A DNA stretch of 35,665 bases from CAZCAC01 sp964496575 (GTDB taxonomy: Bacteria > Planctomycetota > UBA1135 > GCA-002686595): positions 1-35,665 of the forward strand of contig CAZCAC010000087.1 of assembly GCA_964496575.1 (NCBI GenBank), given 5' to 3'. The position numbers and the translations under genes are program-made. The notes below the pieces were generated by a model. It was not told where the DNA came from, searched no databases, and was given only the letters and a program-made list of their open reading frames with translations. Positions 24,791-32,470 of this stretch are shown piece by piece. The stretch's first letter is position 1, and the number at the start of each line of letters is the position of its first letter.

Positions 24791-26515
24791 ATGACCCAAC
24801 GAATCCTCCTGATCTCGATCCTCCTGGTGGTCGCCGTCCTCGGCGGCGGCCTGTGGCTCGCGCTCCAGTCGGGGCCGGGCACGAGTCGCCCGGATCTCGA
24901 CGAGGAGCTGCTCCCCGGACCCTCGACCCCGGTGGAGCCCGAGCGGGTCCTCGAGCAGCTGCCGCGAGTCGCGGAGTCGGACGTGGACGAGGGGATTCCC
25001 GAGGAGGCGCGGACCACGGTGGTGATCCCGCTCGAGATCGATTTCGAGCTGCTCGAGGCCACCGGACGCCTCTCCGCCGAGGGGCTGCCCGCGCTGGGCA
25101 GCGCGGCGACGGCCAGGCTGCGCGGCACGGCGCACCGCTCGGACGGGCGCGGCGTGAGCGGCGCGGTCGAGTTCATCGCCGGTCCCAACCGCGGGCGCGT
25201 CCTCGAGACCGACTCCCGCGGCGCGTTCGGCGCGAACGACCTGTACCCGGGACTGTCGCTGGTCGCCATCACCGGCGCCGGGGTCCCCGGCGCGGAGCGC
25301 GAGGTGCTCCTGCGCGCGAAGCGGCTGTCGGAGCTGCCCGTCGGCTTCGGCCGGCCGGCGGTGGTCTACGGCCAGGTGCGCGACGAACGGAACAACCCGC
25401 TGCCGTTCGCCGAGGTCCGCATGGACGGACAGAAGACGCAGACCGACGAGCAGGGGATCTTCCGCTTCATCCGCATGACCTCGGGCAAGGTCCCCGTCTA
25501 CATCTCCAAGCCCGGCTACGCGAGCGTGCGCGAGATGAGCTACATCACCGCGGGCACCACCATCGCGCTGGGCAAGCTCAAGTACGTGTTGCGCCCGGCC
25601 GCGACGCTCTCCATCGCGGTCGCCGATCGACTCGGGACGGGCGGCCCCGGCACCCTGATCCTCTCCGGTGCGCTGGAGCCGCGGCCGCTCGCGGGGGACA
25701 AGGCGCGCACCTATCCGTGGCACCTGAAGAGCCCCGCCACGATCTACGCCGGCGAGACGATCGAGATCGAGGACCTGCCCGCCGGCCGGGTCCGGTTGCA
25801 GCTGTTCGTGCCGGGCGCGATCGTCCAGCCGAAGACCCAGACGATCAGCCTGGTCGCGGGGCAGCGCAAGCACGCTACCTTCAACCTCAAGGCGGCGCCG
25901 ATCCTCTCCGGCCACGTGACCCTGAAGGGGGTGCCGGTGGAGCGCGCGCTGGTCCGGCTGGAAGCGCCCGACGTCACCCTGGCCACCCAGCACGCCCTCG
26001 GCGGGGAGTTCGGCCGGGCGACGATCGAGATGGAGATCCTCGGCCAGGTTCCGCCGGCGGTGCAGCAGGTCTTCACCGGCGCGGATGGACGCTTCCAGTT
26101 CTCCGCGGCGGAGGAGATCGCCCTGACCCGCTACCTCACCGCGCGCGCTCCCGACGGCCAGAGCTGGGCGGGGCGCGTGGTCCAGGAGGGCGAGCGGGAG
26201 GTCGACCTCGTCCTGAAACCCGCGGAGGGGGGAAGAGGCAGCCTGGTGATCGAGACCTCGACCCGGCACCAGGCGCTGCCGGTGGAGTACGTGGTCAACG
26301 GCAAGCCGGACGCGGTCACCCTGCCGGTCGGCGAGCCGCTGCGCATCGACGGCCTTCCCGAGGGGGTCTGGCGCTACAGCGTGCGCTGGGGCACCGAGCT
26401 GATCCAGAAGGGAATTCCGGTGGAGATCGACGGGAAGCGCGAGCTGTTCATCCCCCTGCCTCAGGGAGCGATCGACGGGCAGCCGAAGTCGCTGCGCGAC
26501 TCACTGCGGCGCTGA
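24791..26515 (+). CDS. Membrane-anchored protein with carboxypeptidase-regulatory-like domains
   Basis: A 574-aa protein with one N-terminal helix (ILLISILLVVAVLGGGLWLAL) that acts as an uncleaved anchor or signal; the rest would be periplasmic. Several beta-sandwich units can be seen: LRGTAHRSDGRGVSGAVEFIAG, VYGQVRDERNNPLPFAEVRMDG followed by TDEQGIFRFIRM, and ILSGHVTLKGVPVERALVRLEAP followed by FTGADGRFQFSA. These follow the CarboxypepD_reg pattern G-x-V-x-(D/G)-xxGxPxxxAxV, then TDxxGxF. Such proteins are frequent in Planctomycetota and Bacteroidota envelopes. Function unknown. No SD or clear promoter is visible. Confidence 0.8.
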   Translation: MTQRILLISILLVVAVLGGGLWLALQSGPGTSRPDLDEELLPGPSTPVEPERVLEQLPRVAESDVDEGIPEEARTTVVIPLEIDFELLEATGRLSAEGLPALGSAATARLRGTAHRSDGRGVSGAVEFIAGPNRGRVLETDSRGAFGANDLYPGLSLVAITGAGVPGAEREVLLRAKRLSELPVGFGRPAVVYGQVRDERNNPLPFAEVRMDGQKTQTDEQGIFRFIRMTSGKVPVYISKPGYASVREMSYITAGTTIALGKLKYVLRPAATLSIAVADRLGTGGPGTLILSGALEPRPLAGDKARTYPWHLKSPATIYAGETIEIEDLPAGRVRLQLFVPGAIVQPKTQTISLVAGQRKHATFNLKAAPILSGHVTLKGVPVERALVRLEAPDVTLATQHALGGEFGRATIEMEILGQVPPAVQQVFTGADGRFQFSAAEEIALTRYLTARAPDGQSWAGRVVQEGEREVDLVLKPAEGGRGSLVIETSTRHQALPVEYVVNGKPDAVTLPVGEPLRIDGLPEGVWRYSVRWGTELIQKGIPVEIDGKRELFIPLPQGAIDGQPKSLRDSLRR

Positions 26516-26519
26516 ATGG

Positions 26520-26542
26520 CCGCGGCGACGGTGTCGTCGCGG
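26520..26542. terminator. 10-bp hairpin between convergent genes
   Basis: CCGCGGCGAC (26520-26529) pairs with GTCGTCGCGG (26533-26542), with one G:T wobble and a 3-nt loop. It lies 4 nt after the stop of the 574-aa protein gene and 5 nt from the stop of the convergent fmdB-like gene. No T-run follows, so it is a possible two-way transcript end or RNA-stabilising hairpin, not a canonical terminator. Confidence 0.45.
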
Positions 26543-26547
26543 AATGA

Positions 26548-26766
26548 TCAGCCCATCATCCCGCACGCCCCCGGGCCCCCACCCGACTGCGGGCAGGAGT
26601 CACAGGGGTTCGGCGGCGGCGCCCCCTCGTCGCTGACCGCGAACACCGAGAGCTGCTTCTCGAGCTTCGCGCTGCCGCACTCGGGACACTCCGCTCGTTC
26701 CGATCCGAAGAGCAGCGCTTCGAAGGGATGTCCGCAGTCGGCGCAGACGTACTCGTAGATGGGCAT
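26548..26766 (-). CDS. FmdB-family zinc ribbon protein
   Basis: A 72-aa protein. The first 40 residues are the FmdB/CxxC_CxxC_SSSS domain: MPIYEYVCADCGHPFEALL followed by CPECGSAKLEKQLS, with four cysteines that would bind one zinc. The tail is glycine, proline and cysteine-rich (CDSCPQSGGGPGACGMMG), as is common in this family. Function is uncertain despite the name 'regulatory protein'. It starts 12 nt after the upstream lipoprotein stop; a TATCGA lies 5 nt before the ATG but is a weak promoter match. Confidence 0.92.
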   Translation of the reverse strand: MPIYEYVCADCGHPFEALLFGSERAECPECGSAKLEKQLSVFAVSDEGAPPPNPCDSCPQSGGGPGACGMMG

Positions 26767-26778
26767 GGGATTCGATAC

Positions 26779-27492
26779 TCAGTAGAAGAGGCCGGCGGTG
26801 AAACGAACCTCTTCGAGGTCTCCGAAGCCGGCGCGGGCCTCGAGCTTCCAGGGTAGCTCGGGGATGTCGTAGGCGAGAGAGATATACGGCCCGAAGTTGG
26901 TGCCGCGCAGGCCGTCGCGGTAGAGCGCTGCGCCGTCCCGAACCTCCGCCTTGCCGTCGAGGCGACGGAGCGCGCCGCCGGCGACCAGGTCGAGGTGATG
27001 GAGGGAGATCCCCACGCCGAGGTCCGCAACCCACTCGAAGTACTCGAGGTCGCCGAAGGTCCCGGTGGGGGTCGCCTGGCCGCGGCCATCCCCGCGCGAG
27101 TAATTCAGACCGATCCGGTACGGTAGGATCCAGATCACCTCGTCGGGCTCTCCGGTGGTGAGCCGCTGGCGGCCGAGGGCGCCGAGGCCCACCCCGACGT
27201 TGTCGAAGTCGCCCCGTCCCGAGCTCGTGTGGACCTCCAGCGTCTCGCCGTAGAACTGCGCGTAGCCGCGCGCCGAGAAATCGGGGCCGCCGATGGCGAT
27301 CCTCGCGCCGACGCGGCGAGCGTGCACGGAGGTGAGCTCCTGAGCCTCGCGCGGATCGGTCGTGTGCAGGTGCCATTCGGCGGGTCTCATCTCGCCGTAG
27401 AGCGCCTCCGCCTGGAAACCGGGGCCCGCGCAGGCGAAGAGCCCCGGGAGGAGGAGCGTCGCCGGGAGGAGCTTTCGCCGAAGTCCGTACAT
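26779..27492 (-). CDS. Lipoprotein with outer-membrane beta-barrel-like features
   Basis: A 237-aa lipoprotein with lipobox LFAC (Cys21). The mature chain shows alternating polar/hydrophobic strands with many Gly, Tyr and Asp (ARIAIGGPDFSARGYAQFYG, LPYRIGLNYSRGDGRG, VADLGVGISLHHLDLVAGG, GPYISLAYDI) and ends EEVRFTAGLFY. A terminal aromatic residue after strands is typical for outer-membrane barrels. I cannot name a family. The ATG at 27492 is chosen because TAGATT lies 7 nt upstream; a longer open frame reaches 27543 but adds a non-signal-like extension. fmdB follows on the same strand. Confidence 0.7.
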   Translation of the reverse strand: MYGLRRKLLPATLLLPGLFACAGPGFQAEALYGEMRPAEWHLHTTDPREAQELTSVHARRVGARIAIGGPDFSARGYAQFYGETLEVHTSSGRGDFDNVGVGLGALGRQRLTTGEPDEVIWILPYRIGLNYSRGDGRGQATPTGTFGDLEYFEWVADLGVGISLHHLDLVAGGALRRLDGKAEVRDGAALYRDGLRGTNFGPYISLAYDIPELPWKLEARAGFGDLEEVRFTAGLFY

Positions 27493-27499
27493 GCCCGCG

Positions 27500-27505
27500 A
27501 ATCTA
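27500..27505 (-). promoter_or_regulatory. Candidate leaderless -10 box for the barrel-like lipoprotein
   Basis: TAGATT on the minus strand, 7 nt before the ATG at 27492, with no SD between. It fits the TAN3T spacing seen before other first genes here. Confidence 0.4.
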
Positions 27506-27601
27506 CCAGGGCACGGCAGCGCGACGGAGCCGTTTCTCCACATCCGGGGGCCTCCAGAGGCGCTCTCCCGCTGTCGGGTGGCTTCGCTCCCACCAGGGCT
27601 C

Positions 27602-27607
27602 TATGCT
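27602..27607 (+). promoter_or_regulatory. Candidate -10 box for the sigma factor operon
   Basis: TATGCT lies 92 nt before the GTG at 27700, giving a leader with a strong SD. A hairpin of GGTGG (27577-27581) and CCACC (27590-27594) sits just upstream, where an operator or -35 would lie. No ECF-type -35 (AAC core) is evident. Confidence 0.35.
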
Positions 27608-27699
27608 TCGCCGGGCCCTTTCGCCGGAATCGAGGTCGGATTCCCGCGATCGGAGGTCACGAATCGACGTCGAGGATCGAAGGAGCAGGAGCACGACTG

Positions 27700-28341
27700 G
27701 TGGGAATCGAGCCGACCAGCGGTGATACACCCCGGCAGGGGGCCGAGCGGGCGGAGTTCGAGGATCTGCCCCGGTCCATCCGGGAACGTCTGCCCTCGCG
27801 GGATCCCGAAGCCTTGACCATCTTCTACGAGACCTACTTCGACCGCCTCTACGGCTACGTCCGGCGCATGGTCGGCGAGGAGCACCTCGCGGAGGACCTG
27901 ACCCAGGAGGTCTTCCTGCACCTGCATCGGAACCTCGACGGCTACGATCCGTCGCGGGCGCTGCGGCCCTGGGTGTTCACCATCGCCACCAACAAGGTGC
28001 GCGACTACTGGCGCAGCCGGGCGCACCAGTCGAGCCTCCGCGAGATCGACATCGACGAGGACGAGCAAGGTGGGCGGGCGACCTCCGAGGAGCGCGGCCC
28101 CGACCAGGAGCTGCAGGCCGCCGATCTCTCCGAGCTGATCGCCGACGCGGTGGAGAAGCTGCCCGAGTCGATGCGCTCGACCCTGATCCTGCGCTACTAC
28201 GAGGGGCTCTCGTTCCACGCGATCGGCGAGATCGTCGACCGCAACGAGGCGGCGGTCCGGAAGCGGTACTCCCGCGCCCTGGAGGAGCTGCGCAAGCTGC
28301 TCGCCGGACGCGGTCTCGCGCCGATGGGAGGTGAGGCATGA
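27700..28341 (+). CDS. ECF-type RNA polymerase sigma factor
   Basis: A 213-aa sigma-70 family factor without regions 1 and 3. Region 2 spans about residues 45-110 (LTIFYETYFDRLYGYVRRMVG, LAEDLTQEVFLHLHRNL, RPWVFTIATNKVRDYWRSR). Region 4 spans about 145-205 (EKLPESMRSTLILRYYEGLSFHAIGEIVDRNEAAVRKRYSRALEEL) with the helix-turn-helix. The GTG at 27700 is chosen because AGGAGCAGGAG (27681-27691) lies 8 nt upstream. The gene overlaps the FecR-like gene (ATGA), so the latter is probably its regulator. The target genes are unknown; the adjacent surface-protein genes are candidates only. Confidence 0.93.
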   Translation: MGIEPTSGDTPRQGAERAEFEDLPRSIRERLPSRDPEALTIFYETYFDRLYGYVRRMVGEEHLAEDLTQEVFLHLHRNLDGYDPSRALRPWVFTIATNKVRDYWRSRAHQSSLREIDIDEDEQGGRATSEERGPDQELQAADLSELIADAVEKLPESMRSTLILRYYEGLSFHAIGEIVDRNEAAVRKRYSRALEELRKLLAGRGLAPMGGEA

Positions 28342-29273
28342 CCGAGCCGGAACGCGACCACGAACACGAAGAGGAGCTGCCCGCCGAGCTGCGCCGGGCG
28401 CTCGACGCGTGGCAGCCGGCGCCCGCCCGGGAGGAGTTCCGGGCGCAGCTGGCGGCGCGCTTCGTGACCGGAGAGTCGGAGCGGCTGCTCAGCGACGACG
28501 AACAGCGGGCGGTGGAGGAGCGCCTCTCCGAATGGCGCCCCGCCCCCGCGCGCCCGGAGTTCCGCGCCGCCCTGCGCGAGGCGTTCATCCGCGGCGCGCT
28601 GCGCGTCCGGCGGACTCCGATATACAGCTTCCGCCGCGTGGTGGTCGCCTTGGCCACCGCCGCGGCGGCCCTGTTCCTCCTGTTCGGACCGTGGGGGGTC
28701 TTCGGTCCCACCACGGTGCGCGTGGTCGACTACACGCCCGGGGCGACGCTGGTGATCGACGGCGAAGCGGTTCCCTTCGAGGACTCCCGGAGCCTGATGC
28801 ACACCCTGGAGCACGGCGGCTGCTGCCTGGAGACGAGCACCGAGCAGCTGAGCATGGTCTGGATCGGCGAAGGCGTCCTGCTGGAGCTGCCGGGGAACAG
28901 CAAGGTGAGGTTCCGCCCTCGCTCCGGGAACGGCGACCTCGTCCTGGAGCTCGAGTCGGGCGGTGTCTACGTCTCGATCAAGGGGACGCACGAAGGGCGC
29001 ATCACCGTCATCACACCCGACGCTGAGATCGTGATGAAGGGGGAGTCGCGTTCGCTCGGCGTCGACCTCGTCGAGGGCGGCACCTGCCTGTGCATCCTCG
29101 ACGGCGGGGCGTTGATGCGATCGCTACCCAACGGAAGCGTGGAGTACATCGAGTCGAACACGACCGCGTACGCCCGGCGCGGCGTCGATGAGCTGAAGCT
29201 CTGGCGCGGCGAGGTCCATCACCTGGATCCCCTGGTCGAGACCGCCGAGCGCAGCGAGCGCTACCTCTACTAA
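28338..29273 (+). CDS. FecR-like single-span protein, probable anti-sigma regulator
   Basis: A 311-aa inner-membrane protein. The cytosolic N-terminus has a duplicated motif at residues 20-45 and 61-86, both with W(Q/R)PAPAR, EFRA, L and AF or RF at the same places. One membrane helix follows (RRVVVALATAAAALFLLFG, about residues 99-117). The C-terminal part is FecR-like (GDLVLELESGGVYVSIKG, ITVITPDAEIVMKG, LDGGALMRS), a beta-rich periplasmic domain. It would bind the sigma factor with the N-terminus and sense a signal outside. No TonB receptor gene is nearby, unlike in classical FecIRA. The ATG has GGGAGG at 28326-28331, 6 nt upstream. Confidence 0.85.
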   Translation: MTEPERDHEHEEELPAELRRALDAWQPAPAREEFRAQLAARFVTGESERLLSDDEQRAVEERLSEWRPAPARPEFRAALREAFIRGALRVRRTPIYSFRRVVVALATAAAALFLLFGPWGVFGPTTVRVVDYTPGATLVIDGEAVPFEDSRSLMHTLEHGGCCLETSTEQLSMVWIGEGVLLELPGNSKVRFRPRSGNGDLVLELESGGVYVSIKGTHEGRITVITPDAEIVMKGESRSLGVDLVEGGTCLCILDGGALMRSLPNGSVEYIESNTTAYARRGVDELKLWRGEVHHLDPLVETAERSERYLY

Positions 29274-29276
29274 AAG

Positions 29277-29293
29277 TACGGAGTCGTACTCCT
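29277..29293 (-). terminator. Hairpin between convergent genes with a short T-run on the minus strand
   Basis: AGTACG and CGTACT form a perfect 6-bp stem with a GAGT loop right behind the FecR-like stop. On the minus strand the stem is followed by TTTTA, so it suits termination of the ChaN-like gene. A second, competing 5-bp stem (GGAGT with ACTCC) overlaps it. Confidence 0.4.
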
Positions 29294-30176
29294 AGCGATC
29301 CTGAGGGGGAACGACCCAGAGGTACTCGCCGACCCGACGCTCGTCCTCGGTCAGGTCGCGCCAGAGCTCGTCGTCGGACTGCATCGAGACGACCGCGACG
29401 TCGACGCCTGGGCGGTAGCGCTTCAGGCGGGAGACGGTGCCGAGGTGGTAGTCGGAGTGGAACTTGCCGCAGAGGTGCACGACCAGCGGCGCCTCTTCGC
29501 CCGCCGAGGCGAGCACGCCGGCGATGCTCTGCGCCATCTTCTCGTCCTTGATGCACTGCGCGGTGAACCAGCGCTCGAGCCCCTCGTCGACCTCGCCGCC
29601 CATCGCGTGTCCGCGCCCCATCGCCTCGGCGAAGAGGCGCCGGTACTCCGGCTCGTCGATCCAGACGAACCAGGGTGCGAAGCGCTCGCCACCCACCGCG
29701 TCGAGGCCGCGCTTGGCGACGCGACTGGCCAGCGGGCGCGGGATGTTGGCGGCGATGACGGGGAGGTTGCGCTCGCGCGCGAACTCGACCACCGGTCGGT
29801 AGTGGGCCGCGTAGTTGCCCCAGGGCCGGGCCTCGGCCAGGAACTCCGCCTCGCAGATCGCCCCGCCGAGATAGAGGTCGAGCCGCTCCTGGACGTCCGC
29901 CTCGAATTGCTCCAGCGAGATCACCAGGTTCGGCCTCGCTCGGTACAGCTGCCGGACCGTCCACAGCTGGAGCTGGTGGCCCACGTCGTTGTCGTGCTCC
30001 TCGCCGAGGAAGACCACGTCGCGCGTGGCGAGGTCGGCGACGATCGCGTCGAGCTCGATCTCCTCGCCGGATGGGGCCTCGTAGAGGCGGTAGTCGGAGC
30101 CGCGCACCCCGAGGCCGGAGCAGGAGGCGAACAGGAGCGAGACGAGGACGGGCCAGGCGGAGTAGAGCTGCTTCAT
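29292..30176 (-). CDS. ChaN-family lipoprotein (haem-binding uptake, Tiki superfamily)
   Basis: A 294-aa lipoprotein with lipobox FASC (Cys19). The mature domain has the ChaN/Tiki hallmarks: VVFLGEEHDNDVGHQLQL (GEEH near residues 58-61), VISLEQFEADVQERLD, NLPVIAANIPRPLASRVAKRG and the C-terminal LVVHLCGKFHSDYHLG. ChaN of Campylobacter binds haem; eukaryotic Tiki relatives are metalloproteases, and the conserved Glu and His residues would fit metal or haem binding. The ATG at 30176 has TATCCT 6 nt upstream and no SD. Its divergent neighbour is a purine permease. Iron/haem uptake is the family-based guess. Confidence 0.88.
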   Translation of the reverse strand: MKQLYSAWPVLVSLLFASCSGLGVRGSDYRLYEAPSGEEIELDAIVADLATRDVVFLGEEHDNDVGHQLQLWTVRQLYRARPNLVISLEQFEADVQERLDLYLGGAICEAEFLAEARPWGNYAAHYRPVVEFARERNLPVIAANIPRPLASRVAKRGLDAVGGERFAPWFVWIDEPEYRRLFAEAMGRGHAMGGEVDEGLERWFTAQCIKDEKMAQSIAGVLASAGEEAPLVVHLCGKFHSDYHLGTVSRLKRYRPGVDVAVVSMQSDDELWRDLTEDERRVGEYLWVVPPQDR

Positions 30177-30182
30177 TCGCGG

Positions 30183-30188
30183 AGGATA
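30183..30188 (-). promoter_or_regulatory. Candidate leaderless -10 box for the ChaN-like gene
   Basis: TATCCT on the minus strand (within GCTATCCT), 6 nt before the ATG at 30176, one of the best matches to the motif of this window. No SD and no clear -35 are present. Confidence 0.6.
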
Positions 30189-30232
30189 GCCGACGAGGCG
30201 AGGGGAAGGCGATTTGGGGCCCGCGGATTCGC

Positions 30233-30238
30233 TATTCT
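30233..30238 (+). promoter_or_regulatory. Candidate leaderless -10 box for the AzgA-like permease
   Basis: TATTCT (within GCTATTCT) lies 6 nt before the ATG at 30245. With the ChaN box it makes a 68-bp divergent promoter region in which both genes would be leaderless. Confidence 0.6.
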
Positions 30239-30244
30239 CGGGCC

Positions 30245-31627
30245 ATGGGACTCCTCGATCGCCTGTTCTCGCTGCGCGAGCGCGGGACCACCGTCTCCCG
30301 GGAAGTGATCGCCGGCCTGGTGACCTTCTCGACCCTCTCGTACATCCTCTTCGTCCAGCCCGCGATCCTGTCCCATCCCGCGTCGGGGATGGACGCCGGG
30401 GGCGTGCTGTTCGCCACCTGCGTCGCCTCGGCGCTCGCGTGCTTCCTGATGGGGCTCGCCGCGAACTACCCGATGGCGCTCGCGCCGGCGATGGGGCACA
30501 ACCTCTTCTTCGTCTTCACCGTCTGCCTGCTGATGGGGTTCAGCTGGCAGGAGGCGCTGGCGGCGAACCTGATCGCCGGCGTGGTCTTCCTGGCGCTCTC
30601 GTGGAGCTCCTGGCGCGAGCGGGTGATGTACGCGATCCCCAAGGAACTGGGCGCGGGGATCGCGGCCGGGATCGGGCTCCTCATCGCGTTGGTGGGTCTC
30701 GAGTTCGGCGGTCTCGTCACCGCCAGCGAGGCGACCTACATCCAGCTCGCGCCCCTCGCCTCGCCGGTCGCCCTGCTCGCGATCTTCGGCCTCTGCGTGC
30801 ACATCGTGCTGCTGGCCCGGAAGGTGCCCGGCGCGATCCTGATCGGGCTCTTCTGCACCGCCCTGGCCGGGCTCTTCGCCACGCACGCCTTCGAGCTGGA
30901 GAGCCCGCTCGTCGTCTTCCACGGCATCGTCGGGGCTCCGCCGGATCCGACCGCCGCGTTCCAGCTCGACCTCGCAGGACTCTTCGACCGACCCTGGACC
31001 GACTGGCTGGCGGTGATCTGCATCTTCCTCCTGCTCGACCTCTTCGACACGGTGGGCTCGCTCCTCGGGCTCGGTCGCCACGCGGGGTTGATGCGGGACG
31101 GGAAGTTGCCGAAGGCGCGCGCGGCGTTCCTGGCGGACGCGGTGGGAACCACGGCCGGTTCGTTGCTCGGGACCAGCACCGTCACCGTCTACATCGAGAG
31201 CGCGGGCGGCATCTCCGCCGGGGGCCGCACGGGTCTGACTGCGGTGGTCACCGGACTGTGCCTGCTCGGCGCGCTGGTCTTCTCGCCGCTGGTCACCACC
31301 ATCGCCGGCGGCGTTCCCGCTGGTGGCGGCGCCCCCGTGGTGTTCTATCCGGTGATCGCGCCGGTCCTCGTCCTGATCGGCTCGATGATGATGAGCGGGC
31401 TGCGCGAGGTCGACTGGAAGGACCCGGCGCGAGCCATTCCGCCGTTCCTGACGCTCTTGATCATGCCGCTCTCCTTCTCGATCACCGACGGCATCGCCTG
31501 GGGTTGCATCGCCACCTCGGTGATCGCGCTCTTCGCCGGCCGGGCGCGGGGGACCTCGCCATTGGTCCACCTCTTCTCGCTCCTCTTCCTGGTGCGCTAC
31601 GTGTACATGGTGGCGATCTCGGGCTGA
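30245..31627 (+). CDS. AzgA/PbuG-type NCS2 purine permease
   Basis: A 460-aa inner-membrane transporter with about 12-14 helices that probably imports hypoxanthine, guanine or adenine with protons. Family motifs are clear: NYPMALAPAMGHNLFFVF in the first third, DLFDTVGSLLGLGRHAGLM in the middle, and GTSTVTVYIESAGGISAGGRTGLTAVVTG after it. MGHN replaces the more usual MGxNA, a small change at a conserved site. The ATG at 30245 follows a TATTCT at 6 nt and has no SD. It ends 7 nt from the convergent LPS-kinase-like gene. No purine-metabolism gene is nearby. Confidence 0.94.
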   Translation: MGLLDRLFSLRERGTTVSREVIAGLVTFSTLSYILFVQPAILSHPASGMDAGGVLFATCVASALACFLMGLAANYPMALAPAMGHNLFFVFTVCLLMGFSWQEALAANLIAGVVFLALSWSSWRERVMYAIPKELGAGIAAGIGLLIALVGLEFGGLVTASEATYIQLAPLASPVALLAIFGLCVHIVLLARKVPGAILIGLFCTALAGLFATHAFELESPLVVFHGIVGAPPDPTAAFQLDLAGLFDRPWTDWLAVICIFLLLDLFDTVGSLLGLGRHAGLMRDGKLPKARAAFLADAVGTTAGSLLGTSTVTVYIESAGGISAGGRTGLTAVVTGLCLLGALVFSPLVTTIAGGVPAGGGAPVVFYPVIAPVLVLIGSMMMSGLREVDWKDPARAIPPFLTLLIMPLSFSITDGIAWGCIATSVIALFAGRARGTSPLVHLFSLLFLVRYVYMVAISG

Positions 31628-31634
31628 ACGCCAG

Positions 31635-32468
31635 TCAGTCGAGCGTCCACCGCTCTGGCGGCAGCGGGCGACCGCGACGCAGGTGCGGTTTTCGCGCCAG
31701 ACGGGCGAACTGGGCGGCGCGTTCGGCGATCACGGCGCGCCGCAGGGGGTCGGGTCGGACCGGCTTGCCCTGGACGCTGCGATGTTCGAGGTAGTGCTCG
31801 AAGAAGCGTCGCAGTCGCCGGGGTGAGAGCCACTCCGGTGCGTGCAGGAAGAAGCAACCGAGGTCGTAGGCGGCGCCGCGCAGCTGCAGGCGCGCGCCTC
31901 CTCGCCAGGCGTCCAGGAAGACGATCCGCCGCGCGGGTGAGGCGTCCTTCCGCTTCACCAGGAGGTTGCGCGGGTAGAGGTCGCGGTGGATGAAGTGCAG
32001 CGCGTGCATCCGGGCGACCTCGCCGGCCAGCTCGTCGAGGACCTCGGTCGGATCCTCCGTACCCTCACCGAGGTAGTGGCCGAGCGTCGACGTCTCGGAG
32101 ACCTCGCGGGTCAGGAGGAACTGCCAGCGCGCGCTCCACGCCGCGCACGCGGCTCCCGCCGCCAGCGGCCGCGGGGCCTGGAAGAGGCGCTCGCGCAGCC
32201 AGCGGAGGTTCTCGTACTCGGCGAGGCGCGGCAGCGGGCGTCGCAGGAGGGACGCGCGCAGCGCGTGCCGGAGTCGGGCACGCCCGCGCAGCGGTTCCGC
32301 CTTCAACCACGCTCGTCCGTCGGCGAAGTCGATCCACTCGCCGTGGGTGCCGCGCTCTCGGACCAGCGGGGCGATCCGCTCGAGCGCTTCAGCGGCGAGC
32401 TCTCGGGTCGGGGCGACCAGGTGGAGTCGGTCGCCTCCCGCCACCTTCGTCGCGGTCTCGTGCACCAC
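31635..32468 (-). CDS. Lipopolysaccharide kinase (WaaP/Kdo-kinase family)
   Basis: A 277-aa kinase-fold protein. The catalytic loop is HFIHRDLYPRNLLV with His161, Arg162 and Asp163; the metal-binding segment equivalent to DFG is VFLDAWRGG. Upstream it has WLKAEPLRGRARLRHALRASLL and RWQFLLTREVSETSTLGHYL, as in the Kdo/WaaP kinases that phosphorylate lipid A-core sugars at the inner membrane. The GTG at 32468 is chosen because GGAGG (fwd 32475-32479), embedded in the end of the upstream gene, lies 6 nt away; TTG at 32474 is too close to it. The methyltransferase gene ends 2 nt before. Substrate sugar unknown. Confidence 0.88.
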   Translation of the reverse strand: MVHETATKVAGGDRLHLVAPTRELAAEALERIAPLVRERGTHGEWIDFADGRAWLKAEPLRGRARLRHALRASLLRRPLPRLAEYENLRWLRERLFQAPRPLAAGAACAAWSARWQFLLTREVSETSTLGHYLGEGTEDPTEVLDELAGEVARMHALHFIHRDLYPRNLLVKRKDASPARRIVFLDAWRGGARLQLRGAAYDLGCFFLHAPEWLSPRRLRRFFEHYLEHRSVQGKPVRPDPLRRAVIAERAAQFARLARKPHLRRGRPLPPERWTLD

Positions 32469-32470
32469 GC

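Noticed and set aside
22655..26269. A 1204-codon open frame on the minus strand
   Set aside because: Its translation is arginine, glycine and proline-rich without domains, and it runs across the FG-GAP gene in another frame and antisense to the 574-aa protein gene. It is a shadow caused by high GC content.
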